Source: G963663525 sp963663525 (GTDB lineage Bacteria > Myxococcota_A > SURF-8 > G963663525). From it: a stretch of DNA of 64,000 bases. The stretch covers positions 3,224,001 through 3,288,000 of the forward strand of contig CAXXHC010000001.1 of NCBI GenBank assembly GCA_963663525.2, written 5' to 3'. Each line of letters opens with the position of its first letter. Positions within the stretch are counted from its first letter, which is position 1. Shown here piece by piece: positions 39,178-48,330 of this stretch. The notes under the pieces were generated by a model. That model saw only the letters and a program-made list of their open reading frames with translations, was not told the origin of the DNA and did no database searches. A program made the translations under genes and the position numbers.

Positions 39178-40753
39178 TATACCCTCCAGTTGCATAACAC
39201 TGAAGTCCATTTAATGTAGAAAAACACTTGCGGGCGCGTGGTTGTTGGGCGATATTGAAATATCACAGTCCAAAAACGCCAGACCAGGAGCGCACCGCAA
39301 GTGAAGTCCAGCAAAACACAAATTCAGTCGAAAGTCCACCGGATTTTACCTGTTCGTTTCGAGGATCAGGATCTCACATCCTTCTCCGGTCTGATGATTT
39401 TCCAAGCCCTGTTTCAAAGGCTTCAACTTAAGTCAAAACTTCGCGTCAGTCTTTCGGATCACGGTGTTTCACCAGCCTACGGGCGCCCAACAGTCATCCT
39501 GCTGCTGATCGTGCATTTGATTCTTGGTGGCCGACGCCTGCGGGAAATAGACACCCTTCAAGGAGATCCCATGGTTCTGCGCGTCATGGGTCTGCGGCGT
39601 CTTCCCGATGTCTCCACGATCTCACGCACGCTGGCTTCCTCGACAGTCGACGACGTCAATGGCCTGAGAGAGATCATCCGCTCGGAGGTTGTTGCCGATC
39701 TTCGACGCGAAAAAGTCACCCGCATCACCCTCGATTTCGACGGCTCCGTGCTCTCCACCAAAGGTCATGCCGAAGGGAGCGCTGTGGGCTACAATCCGGT
39801 GAAGAAAGGCGCGCGTAGCTACTACCCGCTGTTCTGCACCGTAGCTCAAACCGGACAGTTTTTCGACCTGAATCACAGACCGGGAAACGTGCATGATTCC
39901 AACGGTGCCGTACGTTTCATGGCCGACTGCTTCGAACGCCTGTGGTGCGAGTTCGATGGCCACCTTGCCTTCGAATCCCGTATGGATTCGGCTTTCTTCG
40001 ACTGGTGGACCGTCGCCTTGATGGGCGACTATGACGTGTCCTTCACCGCTTCCGTTCCTTTCGCACGCCTGCCAGAACTCAAAGGGATGATCGAATCTCG
40101 AAAACGATGGCGCAACATCGACGCCGAATGGTCTTTTTTCGAGCGCACGTATCAGCCGAAATCATGGGAACACGCTCATCGCTTTCTTTTCTTCCGCAAG
40201 CATTCGCCCAGGAGGAGCAAAGAACCCCTCCAACTCGACCTTTTCGAGCCGGTGGAATTCGAGTACGACTACAAGGTCGTCGTCACCAACAAGACCGAAG
40301 CGGCGAAAGCCGTCCTCGATTTTCACAACGGGCGCGGCGCACAGGAAGCCATCTTCGGTGAAGCCAAAACGGGAGCAGGTCTGGATGTGATCTGTGGCAA
40401 GCGACTGCATGCCAATCAGTGTTTCACGTTGTGCTCGATGTTGGCCCACAATCTCGGGCGCACGTTGCAGATGCTCGACAAGCCGAAAGCCGACCGTAAT
40501 ACCCCCAAGCGCTCCACGCTATGGCGCTTCGAAAAACTCGAAACCATCCGCCGACTCGTGATTCAGCGCGCCGGAAGGCTAATCCGGCCACAGGGAAAGC
40601 TCACCCTCTCCATGAGTGCCAACGAAAAGGTCGAAGCGATGTTTTCTCATCACCTCGACTCCATTCGAAAAGCCGCCTGAGACAAATATTCAACTCTCAA
40701 AGAACGAAGGTCGTATCCATCACTTCGTTACGGTTATGCAACGTTGGGGTATA
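39178..40753 (+). mobile_element. IS1380-family insertion sequence with TATA target duplication
   Basis: 1568 bp (39182-40749) between two TATA copies (39178-39181 and 40750-40753). The left end is CCCTCCAGTTGCATAACACT and the complement of the right end starts CCCCAACGTTGCATAACCGT, sharing GTTGCATAAC and a GAAGT further in. A 4-bp palindromic duplication and tips starting CC fit IS1380. Confidence 0.85.
39301..40680 (+). CDS. IS1380-family transposase
   Basis: 459 residues from GTG 39301 with AGGAG about ten bases ahead. Diagnostic blocks are ITLDFDGSVLSTKGHAEGSA (first catalytic Asp), VGYNPVKKGARSYYPLFCTV, ESRMDSAFFDW (second Asp) and AIFGEAKTGAGLDVICGK (Glu region), ending with the ANQCFTLCSMLAHNLGR helix. 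It appears intact. Confidence 0.93.
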   Translation: MKSSKTQIQSKVHRILPVRFEDQDLTSFSGLMIFQALFQRLQLKSKLRVSLSDHGVSPAYGRPTVILLLIVHLILGGRRLREIDTLQGDPMVLRVMGLRRLPDVSTISRTLASSTVDDVNGLREIIRSEVVADLRREKVTRITLDFDGSVLSTKGHAEGSAVGYNPVKKGARSYYPLFCTVAQTGQFFDLNHRPGNVHDSNGAVRFMADCFERLWCEFDGHLAFESRMDSAFFDWWTVALMGDYDVSFTASVPFARLPELKGMIESRKRWRNIDAEWSFFERTYQPKSWEHAHRFLFFRKHSPRRSKEPLQLDLFEPVEFEYDYKVVVTNKTEAAKAVLDFHNGRGAQEAIFGEAKTGAGLDVICGKRLHANQCFTLCSMLAHNLGRTLQMLDKPKADRNTPKRSTLWRFEKLETIRRLVIQRAGRLIRPQGKLTLSMSANEKVEAMFSHHLDSIRKAA

Positions 40754-40973
40754 CTCTCTCTGCCGAGCAAGTTCATCAAATGGTTACGGCAATAGCAACA
40801 GACGATCCGGACAATGATCCGGCTCCGCAAGAGATGACTGTTGACGACGTCTGGCGAGTCGTCGTGTATTCGCAAGGTGAAAGCGGGCTCAGTGAGCAAT
40901 GGGGGGACGGCCATTTGATTTTTAAGGGATTGCGCGTGACGTATCGAAGGAAGAAATTGCTGGTTTGATGGAG

Positions 40974-41007
40974 GGAAACGACCCTCCGCCGATTCGTTTC
41001 CTTTTTT
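40974..41007 (+). terminator. rho-independent terminator of the tail operon
   Basis: GGAAACGA (40974-40981) pairs perfectly with TCGTTTCC (40994-41001), followed by six T (41002-41007). It starts six bases after the restored tail-fibre stop. Confidence 0.75.
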
Positions 41008-41019
41008 CTCAAATCACGG

Positions 41020-41152
41020 CGAGAAGGCGCGGATCCGCGACAAAGTCGTGCCCCTCGTGCCGAAGGATGCCAGGGCCGTGCCGGAGAACATCGAAGTGAA
41101 GCGCTTTGCCGAGACGAAGGTTACCGGCTACCGGCTGAAGCAAGCGGCGTAA
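41020..41152 (+). pseudogene. C-terminal fragment of an unknown gene (copy 2)
   Basis: It reads EKARIRDKVVPLVPKDARAV, then ENIEVKRFAETKVTGYRLKQ AA and TAA. The last 20 residues match the fragment at 4976-5164 with one change. The stretch 41153-41395 continues the match as non-coding DNA. No start or 5' part is present. The remaining 41396-41485 holds only the slipin leader. Confidence 0.5.
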
Positions 41153-41485
41153 GTCCGGGTAGGTGAAGGTCTGTTTGTCGGTTCATCGTGGTTGACCTGC
41201 GCCCGGATGTCGCCAAAGAAGGTAACACCAGCTAGGCAATCCTCCCAGGATCGCTTTCCGGAAACTCGCAATGGCTTTTGCCCGATCAGATCCTTCTCAT
41301 TTTTCTGTTTTCAAGGAGCGAAAAGCAGCGGAATCCGGTCATTCGCGACTGTCCCCATCGAAGCTGGACAGGGACATACACTGCGAATAATTCGCAGTAT
41401 TACGCTCAAACTTCCTAATAGACGATATATCCGTCTGAGAATTACAGTAAAGGCATAGACTCGAAGGAACGAGAGGAGAAACAAC

Positions 41486-42250
41486 ATGGGATCGCTACTG
41501 ATAACAGGATCGGCAACCGTACTCGGAATTCTGGCACTGCTGGCTTTTTCCGGCATCCGCATTCTCAACCAGTATGAACGCGGCGTGGTTTTTCGCTTCG
41601 GTCGCATCACGAAAACTCTGGATCCGGGATTTCGCTGGATCATACCGGTCGTCGATCGGATGGTGCGCATCAGCACCCGCGTCATCGCCACCGATGTTCC
41701 GGAACAGGATGTTATTACGCTTGACAACGTGTCGATCAAAGTGAATGCCGTCGTGTATTTCAAAGTATTGGACCCTGTAAAAGCAGTGATTGAGGTAGAG
41801 AATTATTTATACGCCACTAGTCAAATAAGCCAGACCACGCTCCGCTCCGTGCTCGGCCAAAGTCAATTGGATGAACTTTTGTCCGAGCGTGAAAAGATAA
41901 ACAAAACGCTCCAGGAAATCATCGACAAGCATACCGATCCATGGGGTGTACGGGTAACGCTGGTGGAGGTCAAGCAGTTAGATCTGCCGCAAGCGATGCA
42001 ACGGGCCATGGCAGGGCAGGCAGAAGCCGAGCGTGAGCGGCGCGCCAAAATCATCGCCGCCGAAGGTGAGTTCCAGGCGTCAACCCGTTTGCGTGAGGCT
42101 GCGGATATCATGTCGGAAAATCCGACGGCGCTTCAACTGCGCTACCTGCAGACGCTCAATCAAATCGCTACCGAAAAGAATTCGACAATCATCTTCCCGC
42201 TGCCGATCGATTTGCTGTCTGCCATGTCGTCGAAGAAGAACGACAGCTGA
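41486..42250 (+). CDS. slipin / stomatin-like SPFH-domain protein
   Basis: 254 residues; GAGAGGAG precedes the ATG. A hydrophobic N-terminal anchor (residues ~3-22) is followed by QYERGVVFRFGRITKTLDPG, VDRMVRISTRVIATDVPEQD and LDNVSIKVNAVVYFKVLDP, the slipin core. A coiled coil (QAMQRAMAGQAEAERERRAK) and ENPTALQLRYLQTLNQIATE follow. Slipins form membrane-bound oligomers and often pair with an NfeD protease partner, absent here. The neighbours are a radical SAM gene 16 bases downstream and small membrane peptides. Confidence 0.93.
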   Translation: MGSLLITGSATVLGILALLAFSGIRILNQYERGVVFRFGRITKTLDPGFRWIIPVVDRMVRISTRVIATDVPEQDVITLDNVSIKVNAVVYFKVLDPVKAVIEVENYLYATSQISQTTLRSVLGQSQLDELLSEREKINKTLQEIIDKHTDPWGVRVTLVEVKQLDLPQAMQRAMAGQAEAERERRAKIIAAEGEFQASTRLREAADIMSENPTALQLRYLQTLNQIATEKNSTIIFPLPIDLLSAMSSKKNDS

Positions 42251-42266
42251 TTTCAGGAAAACCCCA

Positions 42267-43946
42267 ATGAGCACATATGACACAGCGTCCTACCAACAGA
42301 TAGTAAATGAAAAGATCGAGCGAAAAAAGCATCGCCGTCTGTTTCGTCTGATTCTGCCCGCGTTTCCGCCGTTCAATATTTACAGCAGGATAGCGAAGAC
42401 GACGACGGCCCTGGGGCCGGTGTGTGTCGGGACGGCTGCTTCGAAATTGGAAAACTGGGATGTGGAAATCATCGATGAGAATAACTGCTCCAGCAAATTC
42501 TGCCCGAAGGATGAGAAAGGGTTACCTGACCATGACACCCTCCAGCGTCTCCGCCCCGCAGACGCGGTCGGCTTCTACGGTTCGATGACGTCGGCGATCC
42601 CAAGGCTCTATCATCTGGCTGAGCAATACCATGTACTCGGCGCGAAAACGATCGCGGGCGGGTACCACGTCAGAAGTCTGCCGGATGAGGCTCTGGACAA
42701 TTTCATCGATGTTGTGGCCCTGGGAGAAAGCGAAACGATTATACGGGACGTGCTGTCGGCATTCGAACTCAATGAAGACCCCTTGCATGTGCCCGGCGTC
42801 TGTTTCAACCGGAATGGCTCTCACGTCTTCAATGACGATATGACACCGATTGAAAACCTGGACGGATTGCCATTTCCCGATTTCAGCCTTGTCCGTTACG
42901 CACGGCTGGATATTTACCCCATCGGGCGAACCCGCGGCTGTAATATGAACTGTGAATTCTGCGCCGTGAAAGATAAATCAAGATGCGCCTCGCCGGAATG
43001 GATGGTCGCCCAGATCGCCCATTTGATCGAAACGAGAAAGGCGCGTGAATTCTTCGATGTCAGCGATCACTTCTGCGCCTCAGGTGTGGAGGAATCCATC
43101 CGTTTCTGCCGACTGCTGGCTGAATATCTCCAAGCGACCGGCATGCGCATCGAGATGACGGTGCAGATTCGACTGACAGACGCCCGTCACGGGGAGTTGC
43201 TCAAAGCGATGCGAAAAGCCGGTATTTATAATCTGGCGATCGGCATCGAATCCTGCATCGACGAGGAATTGACGTTAATGCGCAAGGGCTACCATGAAAA
43301 AGACATTCTCGATTTACTCGATGCGTATCATCAACATGGATTCTTCGTGCACGGCATGATGATCTTCGGTTATCCGGCAAAACAGGAACACCGGATTGAT
43401 ATCTCCTTGCAGCAGCGTATGAAGAGTTTCCGTCACTTCATCAAGCACCTGGATACAGCTCAGATCCTGCTGCCGGTACCGCTGCCGGGAACGGAGTTGA
43501 CTGAACGCCTGGACAGCGAAGGTCGTCTTTACCATCTGGACTACCAATACTACGATGGCCAGTTCCTTCTCTTTGAACCGGATGAGGGAATCGACGCCAG
43601 GGAATTGCAGCGTTCGGTCATCACCCTGATGAGCGGTTTCTACAGGCCAGGATACCTGTTGCGGTTGATCAACGCCGTTCTCATATTTTTCCCAACGATT
43701 ATCTTTCCTCGCGTCCCAACGCTTCTCACGTTTCGCGCTCGATACATCGTTAGGGGGTTTCGATTCTGGTATCACAAACATTTCCGTAACAACGCCATCC
43801 GATTCGCTGGCAGCTTCATCGTCAGAAAGTGGAAATCCTATTTCCGAAAAAGCGATTTCATGGATCAACTGGAACGGATGCGGATAACTTTTGCCAATGA
43901 GCAAAAAGAACAGGGCACCTCATTTGAACAGGAGGCAAGCAAGTGA
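42267..43946 (+). CDS. B12-binding radical SAM protein
   Basis: 559 residues from ATG 42267; longer readings overlap the slipin gene. The N-terminal cobalamin-binding-like domain shows TTALGPVCVGTAASKLENWD, VGFYGSMTSAIPR and VLGAKTIAGGYHVRSLPDEA, ending in VVALGESE. The radical SAM core has the 4Fe-4S motif CNMNCEFC in YPIGRTRGCNMNCEFCAVKD and LAIGIESCIDEELTLMRKGY in the barrel. A C-terminal ~120 residues with hydrophobic stretches and many Arg/Lys (LLRLINAVLIFFPTIIFP) suggest membrane contact. Architecture fits BchE/HpnP-like enzymes that act on lipids or tetrapyrroles. Substrate unknown. It directly follows slipin. Confidence 0.88.
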   Translation: MSTYDTASYQQIVNEKIERKKHRRLFRLILPAFPPFNIYSRIAKTTTALGPVCVGTAASKLENWDVEIIDENNCSSKFCPKDEKGLPDHDTLQRLRPADAVGFYGSMTSAIPRLYHLAEQYHVLGAKTIAGGYHVRSLPDEALDNFIDVVALGESETIIRDVLSAFELNEDPLHVPGVCFNRNGSHVFNDDMTPIENLDGLPFPDFSLVRYARLDIYPIGRTRGCNMNCEFCAVKDKSRCASPEWMVAQIAHLIETRKAREFFDVSDHFCASGVEESIRFCRLLAEYLQATGMRIEMTVQIRLTDARHGELLKAMRKAGIYNLAIGIESCIDEELTLMRKGYHEKDILDLLDAYHQHGFFVHGMMIFGYPAKQEHRIDISLQQRMKSFRHFIKHLDTAQILLPVPLPGTELTERLDSEGRLYHLDYQYYDGQFLLFEPDEGIDARELQRSVITLMSGFYRPGYLLRLINAVLIFFPTIIFPRVPTLLTFRARYIVRGFRFWYHKHFRNNAIRFAGSFIVRKWKSYFRKSDFMDQLERMRITFANEQKEQGTSFEQEASK

Positions 43947-44099
43947 CATATAAAAGATGGTTGGTGCTCGTCATGGTTCGCTTTGCTGTGGCTACTGGGC
44001 TTGACCACAAACACCACATTAGGCGGCTGGGTCCATGTTCTGCTGATTGCGGGGGGTGTAATGGGTCTGGTGTTTATTTTCCAGGGACGGGGGGGATAA
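43943..44099 (+). pseudogene. lmo0937-like small membrane protein, apparently frameshifted
   Basis: One frame ends LLWLLGLTTNTTLGGWVHVL, then LIAGGVMGLVFIFQGRGG and TAA (44097-44099), very like the two-helix lmo0937 family (LLWLLGL ... GGxIHxLL ... QGR). The matching N-terminal hydrophobic part (KRWLVLVMV) is in another frame beginning at the GTG 43943, so a one-base slip near 43980 would join them. Sequencing error or mild decay are both possible. Confidence 0.4.
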
Positions 44100-44293
44100 A
44101 AGAGGAAAGAAAGAATCGTGAACTTTGAGGAATGAAGGAGCGGTATCTCGATCGAATGTTTCGTTTGGGAATCGCAGGACAGTTCGTAAAAGGGGAAACG
44201 GAACGTGATCTCTTCAATCGTCCACCATAGCGATCTTCAGCATATAGAGTTGAAACGGATGCCTGACATGTCAGGTATCGATGGAGGTGAATC

Positions 44294-44383
44294 ATGGCGA
44301 TTGAACCAGCAATAATGAAAAAAGCGATTATTGCCGTATCCGTGATAATCATCGCGCCCTTGCTTGTCATGGCGTCTGGCTGA
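44294..44383 (+). CDS. 29-residue single-helix membrane peptide
   Basis: ATG 44294 is preceded by a near-perfect GGAGGTGA site seven bases away. The peptide is MAIEPAIMKKAIIAVSVIII, then APLLVMASG and stop: a short polar start, two Lys and one transmembrane helix. No homologue is recognised. Its place between a stress-type small membrane gene and the glycosyltransferase operon suggests a membrane-associated small protein. The rest of 44100-44482 shows no other gene. Confidence 0.5.
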   Translation: MAIEPAIMKKAIIAVSVIIIAPLLVMASG

Positions 44384-44482
44384 TCATTTCCGCCGTAAGG
44401 TGACTGCAGCGCTGGAAGCGTGTGATTTTACCAATCCGACAAACCTCGAAAAACGGTTTGTCTGGAACAATGGAGGAATTCT

Positions 44483-45826
44483 ATGAGTGAAACACCTTTA
44501 AACGAACCCCAAAATCTGGGCGGACAGACGACGGATATGATCCAGAACGAACGTTCTTCGTCGAGTATAAGCAGAATAGGCTACATTGAAGTAAACCAAC
44601 GAGATACGAGCCCAATAAAGCAGTTTCATTTTGCCAAGCGATCGTCTATCCAAACCAAGCCGACTACCAGTCTTCGCAAAATTGCCATGCTTGGAAATCA
44701 TTTGCCGCGTCAGTGTGGAATCGCCACGTTTACGACCCATTTAAGCGAAGCGATCGGAACCAGGTTCTCGGCGCTCGAATGTTTTGTCCTGGCAATGAAC
44801 GACGCCGATCATCGTTATGATTATCCGGAGCAGGTTCGATATGAGATCAGAGCGACCGATGCCGCTTCGTACAGTCGCGCAGCTGACTTCCTGAACGTCA
44901 GCCGTGTCGAACTGGTGTCCTTGCAGCACGAATACGGGATTTTCGGGGGTGAGGCCGGCAGCCACATTCTGGCATTGCTTCGTGACTTGCGCATGCCGAT
45001 CGTGACGACACTTCACACGATCCTTGAACATCCCAATTCTATGCAGCGCCTCGCAATGGATGAGCTTACACTGCTTTCAGAACGTCTTGTGGTCATGAGC
45101 ACCGATGGCGCAGAAATTCTGCGCGCAGTTCACAACGTTCCTGATGAAAAGATCGATGTCGTTCCGCATGGGATTCCAACCCTGCCGAATGCCAGGCGAA
45201 GCAGACAAAAGCTTGGAGTTGAACATAAATCGGTAATGCTGACTTTCGGGTTCGTCTCGCCCGGCAAAGGGATCGAGCATGTCATCAATGCAATGCCTGC
45301 GATTCTGAAGCGCCACCCCGATACACTATACATCGTGCTAGGTGTTACGCATCCGCATGTCAAGGAGAGCCAGGGCGAGACGTATCGTAACATGCTTGAA
45401 AGTCGCGTGCATGAATTGGGAGTGGATTCCAGCGTTATTTTTAAAAACAGCTTCGTTAGCCAGGAAGAACTCAACGAATTTCTTGCCGCTGCGGATATCT
45501 ACGTTACCCCGTATCTCAATCCGGAACAGATCACGTCCGGAACACTCGCCTACTCGGTTGGTAACGGGAAGGCCGCTATTTCAACACCTTATGCCTATGC
45601 AAAGGAGCTTCTATCGAACGGTCGCGGAATTCTTGTTCCCTGGCCCAAGGACGATCCGCATGGTATCGAACGCGCTGTAATAGGACTGCTTGACGACGAT
45701 AACAAACGCCTCGCGCTTTGTGAACGCGCAGCAGCCTACGGTCGAGGCATGCACTGGCCTGAGGTGGCGAACTCCTATGTCCGCAGCTTCGAACGAGCGC
45801 GAAATGGGATCGGCGGCAACCTTTAA
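44483..45826 (+). CDS. family-4-type glycosyltransferase
   Basis: 447 residues; GGAGG lies upstream of the ATG. After a ~65-residue Ser/Thr-rich N-terminus comes a GT-B fold: MLGNHLPRQCGIATFTTHLS (N-terminal loop), VSLQHEYGIFGGEAGSH, VVPHGIPTLP, the C-terminal nucleotide-sugar domain TFGFVSPGKGIEHVINAMPA and the EX7E-like NPEQITSGTLAYSVGNGKA. This fits retaining GT4 enzymes that use GDP- or UDP-sugars. The stop overlaps the ATG of the next gene (TAATG), and the third gene also overlaps, giving a tight three-gene operon. Given GH130 and mannose-1-phosphate guanylyltransferase nearby, a mannosyl donor is likely. Confidence 0.88.
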   Translation: MSETPLNEPQNLGGQTTDMIQNERSSSSISRIGYIEVNQRDTSPIKQFHFAKRSSIQTKPTTSLRKIAMLGNHLPRQCGIATFTTHLSEAIGTRFSALECFVLAMNDADHRYDYPEQVRYEIRATDAASYSRAADFLNVSRVELVSLQHEYGIFGGEAGSHILALLRDLRMPIVTTLHTILEHPNSMQRLAMDELTLLSERLVVMSTDGAEILRAVHNVPDEKIDVVPHGIPTLPNARRSRQKLGVEHKSVMLTFGFVSPGKGIEHVINAMPAILKRHPDTLYIVLGVTHPHVKESQGETYRNMLESRVHELGVDSSVIFKNSFVSQEELNEFLAAADIYVTPYLNPEQITSGTLAYSVGNGKAAISTPYAYAKELLSNGRGILVPWPKDDPHGIERAVIGLLDDDNKRLALCERAAAYGRGMHWPEVANSYVRSFERARNGIGGNL

Positions 45827-46968
45827 TGATTAGCCAACCGGAAACATTCGCAGAGCAATCACTTAATTTGCCAGAAATCAACATTGAGCATCTTGAGTGC
45901 TTGAGTGATGGTACGGGAATCCTGCAACATGCGGCGTTCAGTGTTCCTCGTTACGAAGACGGATATTGTCTGGATGACAATGCCAGAGCATTGCTTTTAA
46001 TATCTCTTATTGAAGGCTTCGGTATCAAGGACGTCAAAGCGGTCAATCCGCTTGGGTCCCGATACTTAGCCTTTGTGAGGCATGCATTCGATACGCAAAG
46101 CGGACTGTTCCGCAATTTTATGTCATATACCAGACAATGGACCGAAAAGTGGGGCTCAGAGGATAGTCATGGACGAGCGCTTTGGGCGCTTGGTTTTGTG
46201 ATAGATCGCTCAGGCGACCCGGGACGCCGTGCACTTGCCAACTCTCTCTTCCGTGACGCACTGCAAAAGGTCAATGATTTTACAAGTCCTCGTGCATGGG
46301 CCTACACGCTTCTGGGAATCGATGCGTATCTATCTGCATTCCAGGGAGAGAGGAATGTTAAAGAGCTTCGTAACCATCTGGCCGAGCGCCTCTTCGATCT
46401 ATACCAGCGTGTGAGCAGTCCTGAGTGGCCATGGTTTGAGGAACGAGCCACATATTGCAACGCTCGTCTGTCACAAGCCCTCCTTGTGTCCGGATGGCGA
46501 ATGGAGCACGAAGAGATGAAATTGGCCGGATTACAATCGCTTGAATGGCTTTGTGAGGTTCAACGTTCGCCTTCCGGAGATGGAACCTTCGCCCCAATTG
46601 GTTCGAATGGCTTTTACGAAAAAGGTGGAACCAAGGCCGAGTTCGACCAGCAACCTGTCGAGGCCTGTACGATGGTCTCGGCCTGCCTTGCCGCTCAGCG
46701 AGTTACAGGTGCTAGAAACTGGGCATTGGAAGCCCGCCGAGCATTCAGCTGGTTCTTTGGTGAAAACCAACTGCAACAATCACTCTACGATCCCGCAACC
46801 GGTGGCTGTCGTGACGGGCTTCATGTGGACCGAGCGAACGAAAACCAGGGTGCTGAATCAACCTTATCTTTCCTCTTGGCTCTTGTCGAGATGTGTACTT
46901 CCGTTTCAACCGTTCAATCTGTTCGCGCAGACACGAAAAAGACAAACATTAGAAAGGCCACATTATGA
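45826..46968 (+). CDS. helical (alpha/alpha-barrel-like) protein of carbohydrate operon
   Basis: 380 residues, overlapping both neighbours (TAATG upstream, ATGA downstream). It contains HAAFSVPRYEDGYCLDDNAR, SEDSHGRALWALGFVIDRSG, SPRAWAYTLLGIDAYLSAFQ and ATYCNARLSQALLVSGWRME. Repeating helical pairs of about 50 residues suggest a six-hairpin (alpha/alpha)6 fold as in glycosidases and epimerases. Conserved Asp/Glu in LDDNAR and YEKGGTKAEFDQQPVE could be catalytic. It belongs with the GT4 and GH130 genes. Reaction unknown. Confidence 0.7.
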   Translation: MISQPETFAEQSLNLPEINIEHLECLSDGTGILQHAAFSVPRYEDGYCLDDNARALLLISLIEGFGIKDVKAVNPLGSRYLAFVRHAFDTQSGLFRNFMSYTRQWTEKWGSEDSHGRALWALGFVIDRSGDPGRRALANSLFRDALQKVNDFTSPRAWAYTLLGIDAYLSAFQGERNVKELRNHLAERLFDLYQRVSSPEWPWFEERATYCNARLSQALLVSGWRMEHEEMKLAGLQSLEWLCEVQRSPSGDGTFAPIGSNGFYEKGGTKAEFDQQPVEACTMVSACLAAQRVTGARNWALEARRAFSWFFGENQLQQSLYDPATGGCRDGLHVDRANENQGAESTLSFLLALVEMCTSVSTVQSVRADTKKTNIRKATL

Positions 46969-47972
46969 CCGACAGCATAAAAGAGCCCGCTTATGAGATA
47001 CTCTTTCATCGCAACAGCGCAAACCCGATCCTTACCGCCGCCGATTGGCCTTATCCCGTGCATACCGTCTTTAATCCAGGCGCCACTCTGCTCAAGGATG
47101 GTACGACGTTGCTGCTATGCAGGGTGGAAGACCGCCGCGGCCTTTCGCACCTTAGCGCCGCACGCTCGGCGAACGGAGTTGATGGATGGGTTATCGACAG
47201 CAAGCCGACGCTTTTACCCGATCCGCAGAATTTTCCCGAAGAGATTTGGGGCATCGAGGACCCGCGCATTACCTATATCGACGAGCTTGGAAAATACGCA
47301 ATCACCTATACGGCTTTCAGCAAAGGCGGCCCTTGCGTGGCGCTCGCCATGACGGAAGACTTTAACCGCTTCGAACGTTACGGTGTCATTATGCAGCCTG
47401 ACGACAAGGACGCGGCGCTGCTACCCAGACGCATAGATGGGAAGTTCGCGCTCGTTCACCGGCCTGCGAACCATTCTACGGCGCATATCTGGATCACCTA
47501 TTCGCCTGATTTGAGCAATTGGGGAACGCACAAGCCGCTCCTGATGGCGCGCAAAGGCGCATGGTGGGATGCGTATAAAATCGGTCTTTCGCCCCCCCTT
47601 ATCGAGACATCGCGAGGCTGGTTGATGATTTATCACGGTGTGCGAATCACTCCGGCTGGGGCGCTGTACCGCCTCGGGCTTGCACTCTTCGATCTCGAAA
47701 AACCGACAGATCTTCTCCTCCGCGGAGACTCATGGATATTTGGACCGGAAACGCCGTACGAACTTATAGGCGATGTCAATAAGGTCGCTTTCCCTTGCGG
47801 TTACACGATAGCCCCTGATGGCGATACGATCAATCTCTATTACGGCGCTGCGGACACGAGCATTGCGCTGGCGACAGGAAGCATTCATGGACTATTGCAG
47901 TGGCTCGATCACAACGATCTTCAAGCTCAAAAAGCATTTATCGAGCGTAGGAAATCAGCGGAAGAAAATTGA
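46965..47972 (+). CDS. GH130-family glycoside phosphorylase
   Basis: 335 residues; ATG overlaps the previous stop. GH130 landmarks are VFNPGATLLKDGTTLLLCRV, WGIEDPRITYIDELGKYAIT (the DPR segment with the proposed acid Asp), KDAALLPRRIDGKFALVHRP and GLSPPLIETSRGWLMIYHGV, ending YYGAADTSIALATG. These five-bladed enzymes mostly act on beta-mannosides by phosphorolysis, giving mannose-1-phosphate, or run in reverse to build mannosides. Mannose-1-phosphate would be a substrate of the enzyme at 51143, so the two may be metabolically linked. Confidence 0.9.
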   Translation: MTDSIKEPAYEILFHRNSANPILTAADWPYPVHTVFNPGATLLKDGTTLLLCRVEDRRGLSHLSAARSANGVDGWVIDSKPTLLPDPQNFPEEIWGIEDPRITYIDELGKYAITYTAFSKGGPCVALAMTEDFNRFERYGVIMQPDDKDAALLPRRIDGKFALVHRPANHSTAHIWITYSPDLSNWGTHKPLLMARKGAWWDAYKIGLSPPLIETSRGWLMIYHGVRITPAGALYRLGLALFDLEKPTDLLLRGDSWIFGPETPYELIGDVNKVAFPCGYTIAPDGDTINLYYGAADTSIALATGSIHGLLQWLDHNDLQAQKAFIERRKSAEEN

Positions 47973-48056
47973 TTCAACAAACCCTTGAAGATGAAGAAGG
48001 AGTATCGTGAAGGAATTTCTGAAAAGGTGAGCCAATAATATGGAGTGAGCAGCGAT

Positions 48057-48330
48057 ATGGACGGGTATAAATCAAGCAGATCGGATAATCGGAATATCTC
48101 CCGAATATCGTTCGGATCGGAAACTCGGGCGCTGGTTGTCGTGGCCCACCCGGATGACGAAACATTATGGGTCGGCGGCACCATGCTCATGCACCCTGAT
48201 TGGAGAAGGAAAGTGGTCTCTCTCTGCCGGGGAAATGATCAGGATAGACGGCCCAGGTTTTTCAGCGCGGCGACACGCCTCGGCGGACAGGGAAACCAAG
48301 GCACCGAAGGTATCAACGAATGTCCAAGAA
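48057..48330 (+). pseudogene. PIG-L/LmbE-family deacetylase, N-terminal fragment
   Basis: From ATG 48057 (or GTG 48045) it reads to ALVVVAHPDDETLWVGGTML, the zinc-binding AHPDDE signature of PIG-L/LmbE N-deacetylases, and continues SLCRGNDQDRRPRFFSAATR LG. Homology then stops and the frame runs into unrelated sequence, ending at 48356. The family needs ~200 residues, so this is a 5' fragment only. Confidence 0.7.

Larger units (their letters stand above)
37777..40968 (+). pseudogene. phage tail-fibre/collar-type protein, split by IS1380
   Basis: The N-part (37777-39181) starts MTQIRDIDYRAPLDPRGE and reads through an N-terminal base domain and short Ala/Ser-rich helical repeats (TSAHAASSIS, SSGAHAASAIS) to SGVYT at the insertion. 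Removing IS1380 (39182-40749) with one TATA joins it in frame to 40754-40968: LSAEQVHQM ... VVVYSQGESG ... RRKKLLV and TGA. The joined gene encodes 540 residues and is followed six bases later by a terminator, which supports the reconstruction. As it stands, translation enters the IS and stops at 39219 after QLHNTEVHLM. The product should be the receptor-binding fibre of the tail. The family is assigned by context. Confidence 0.75.
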
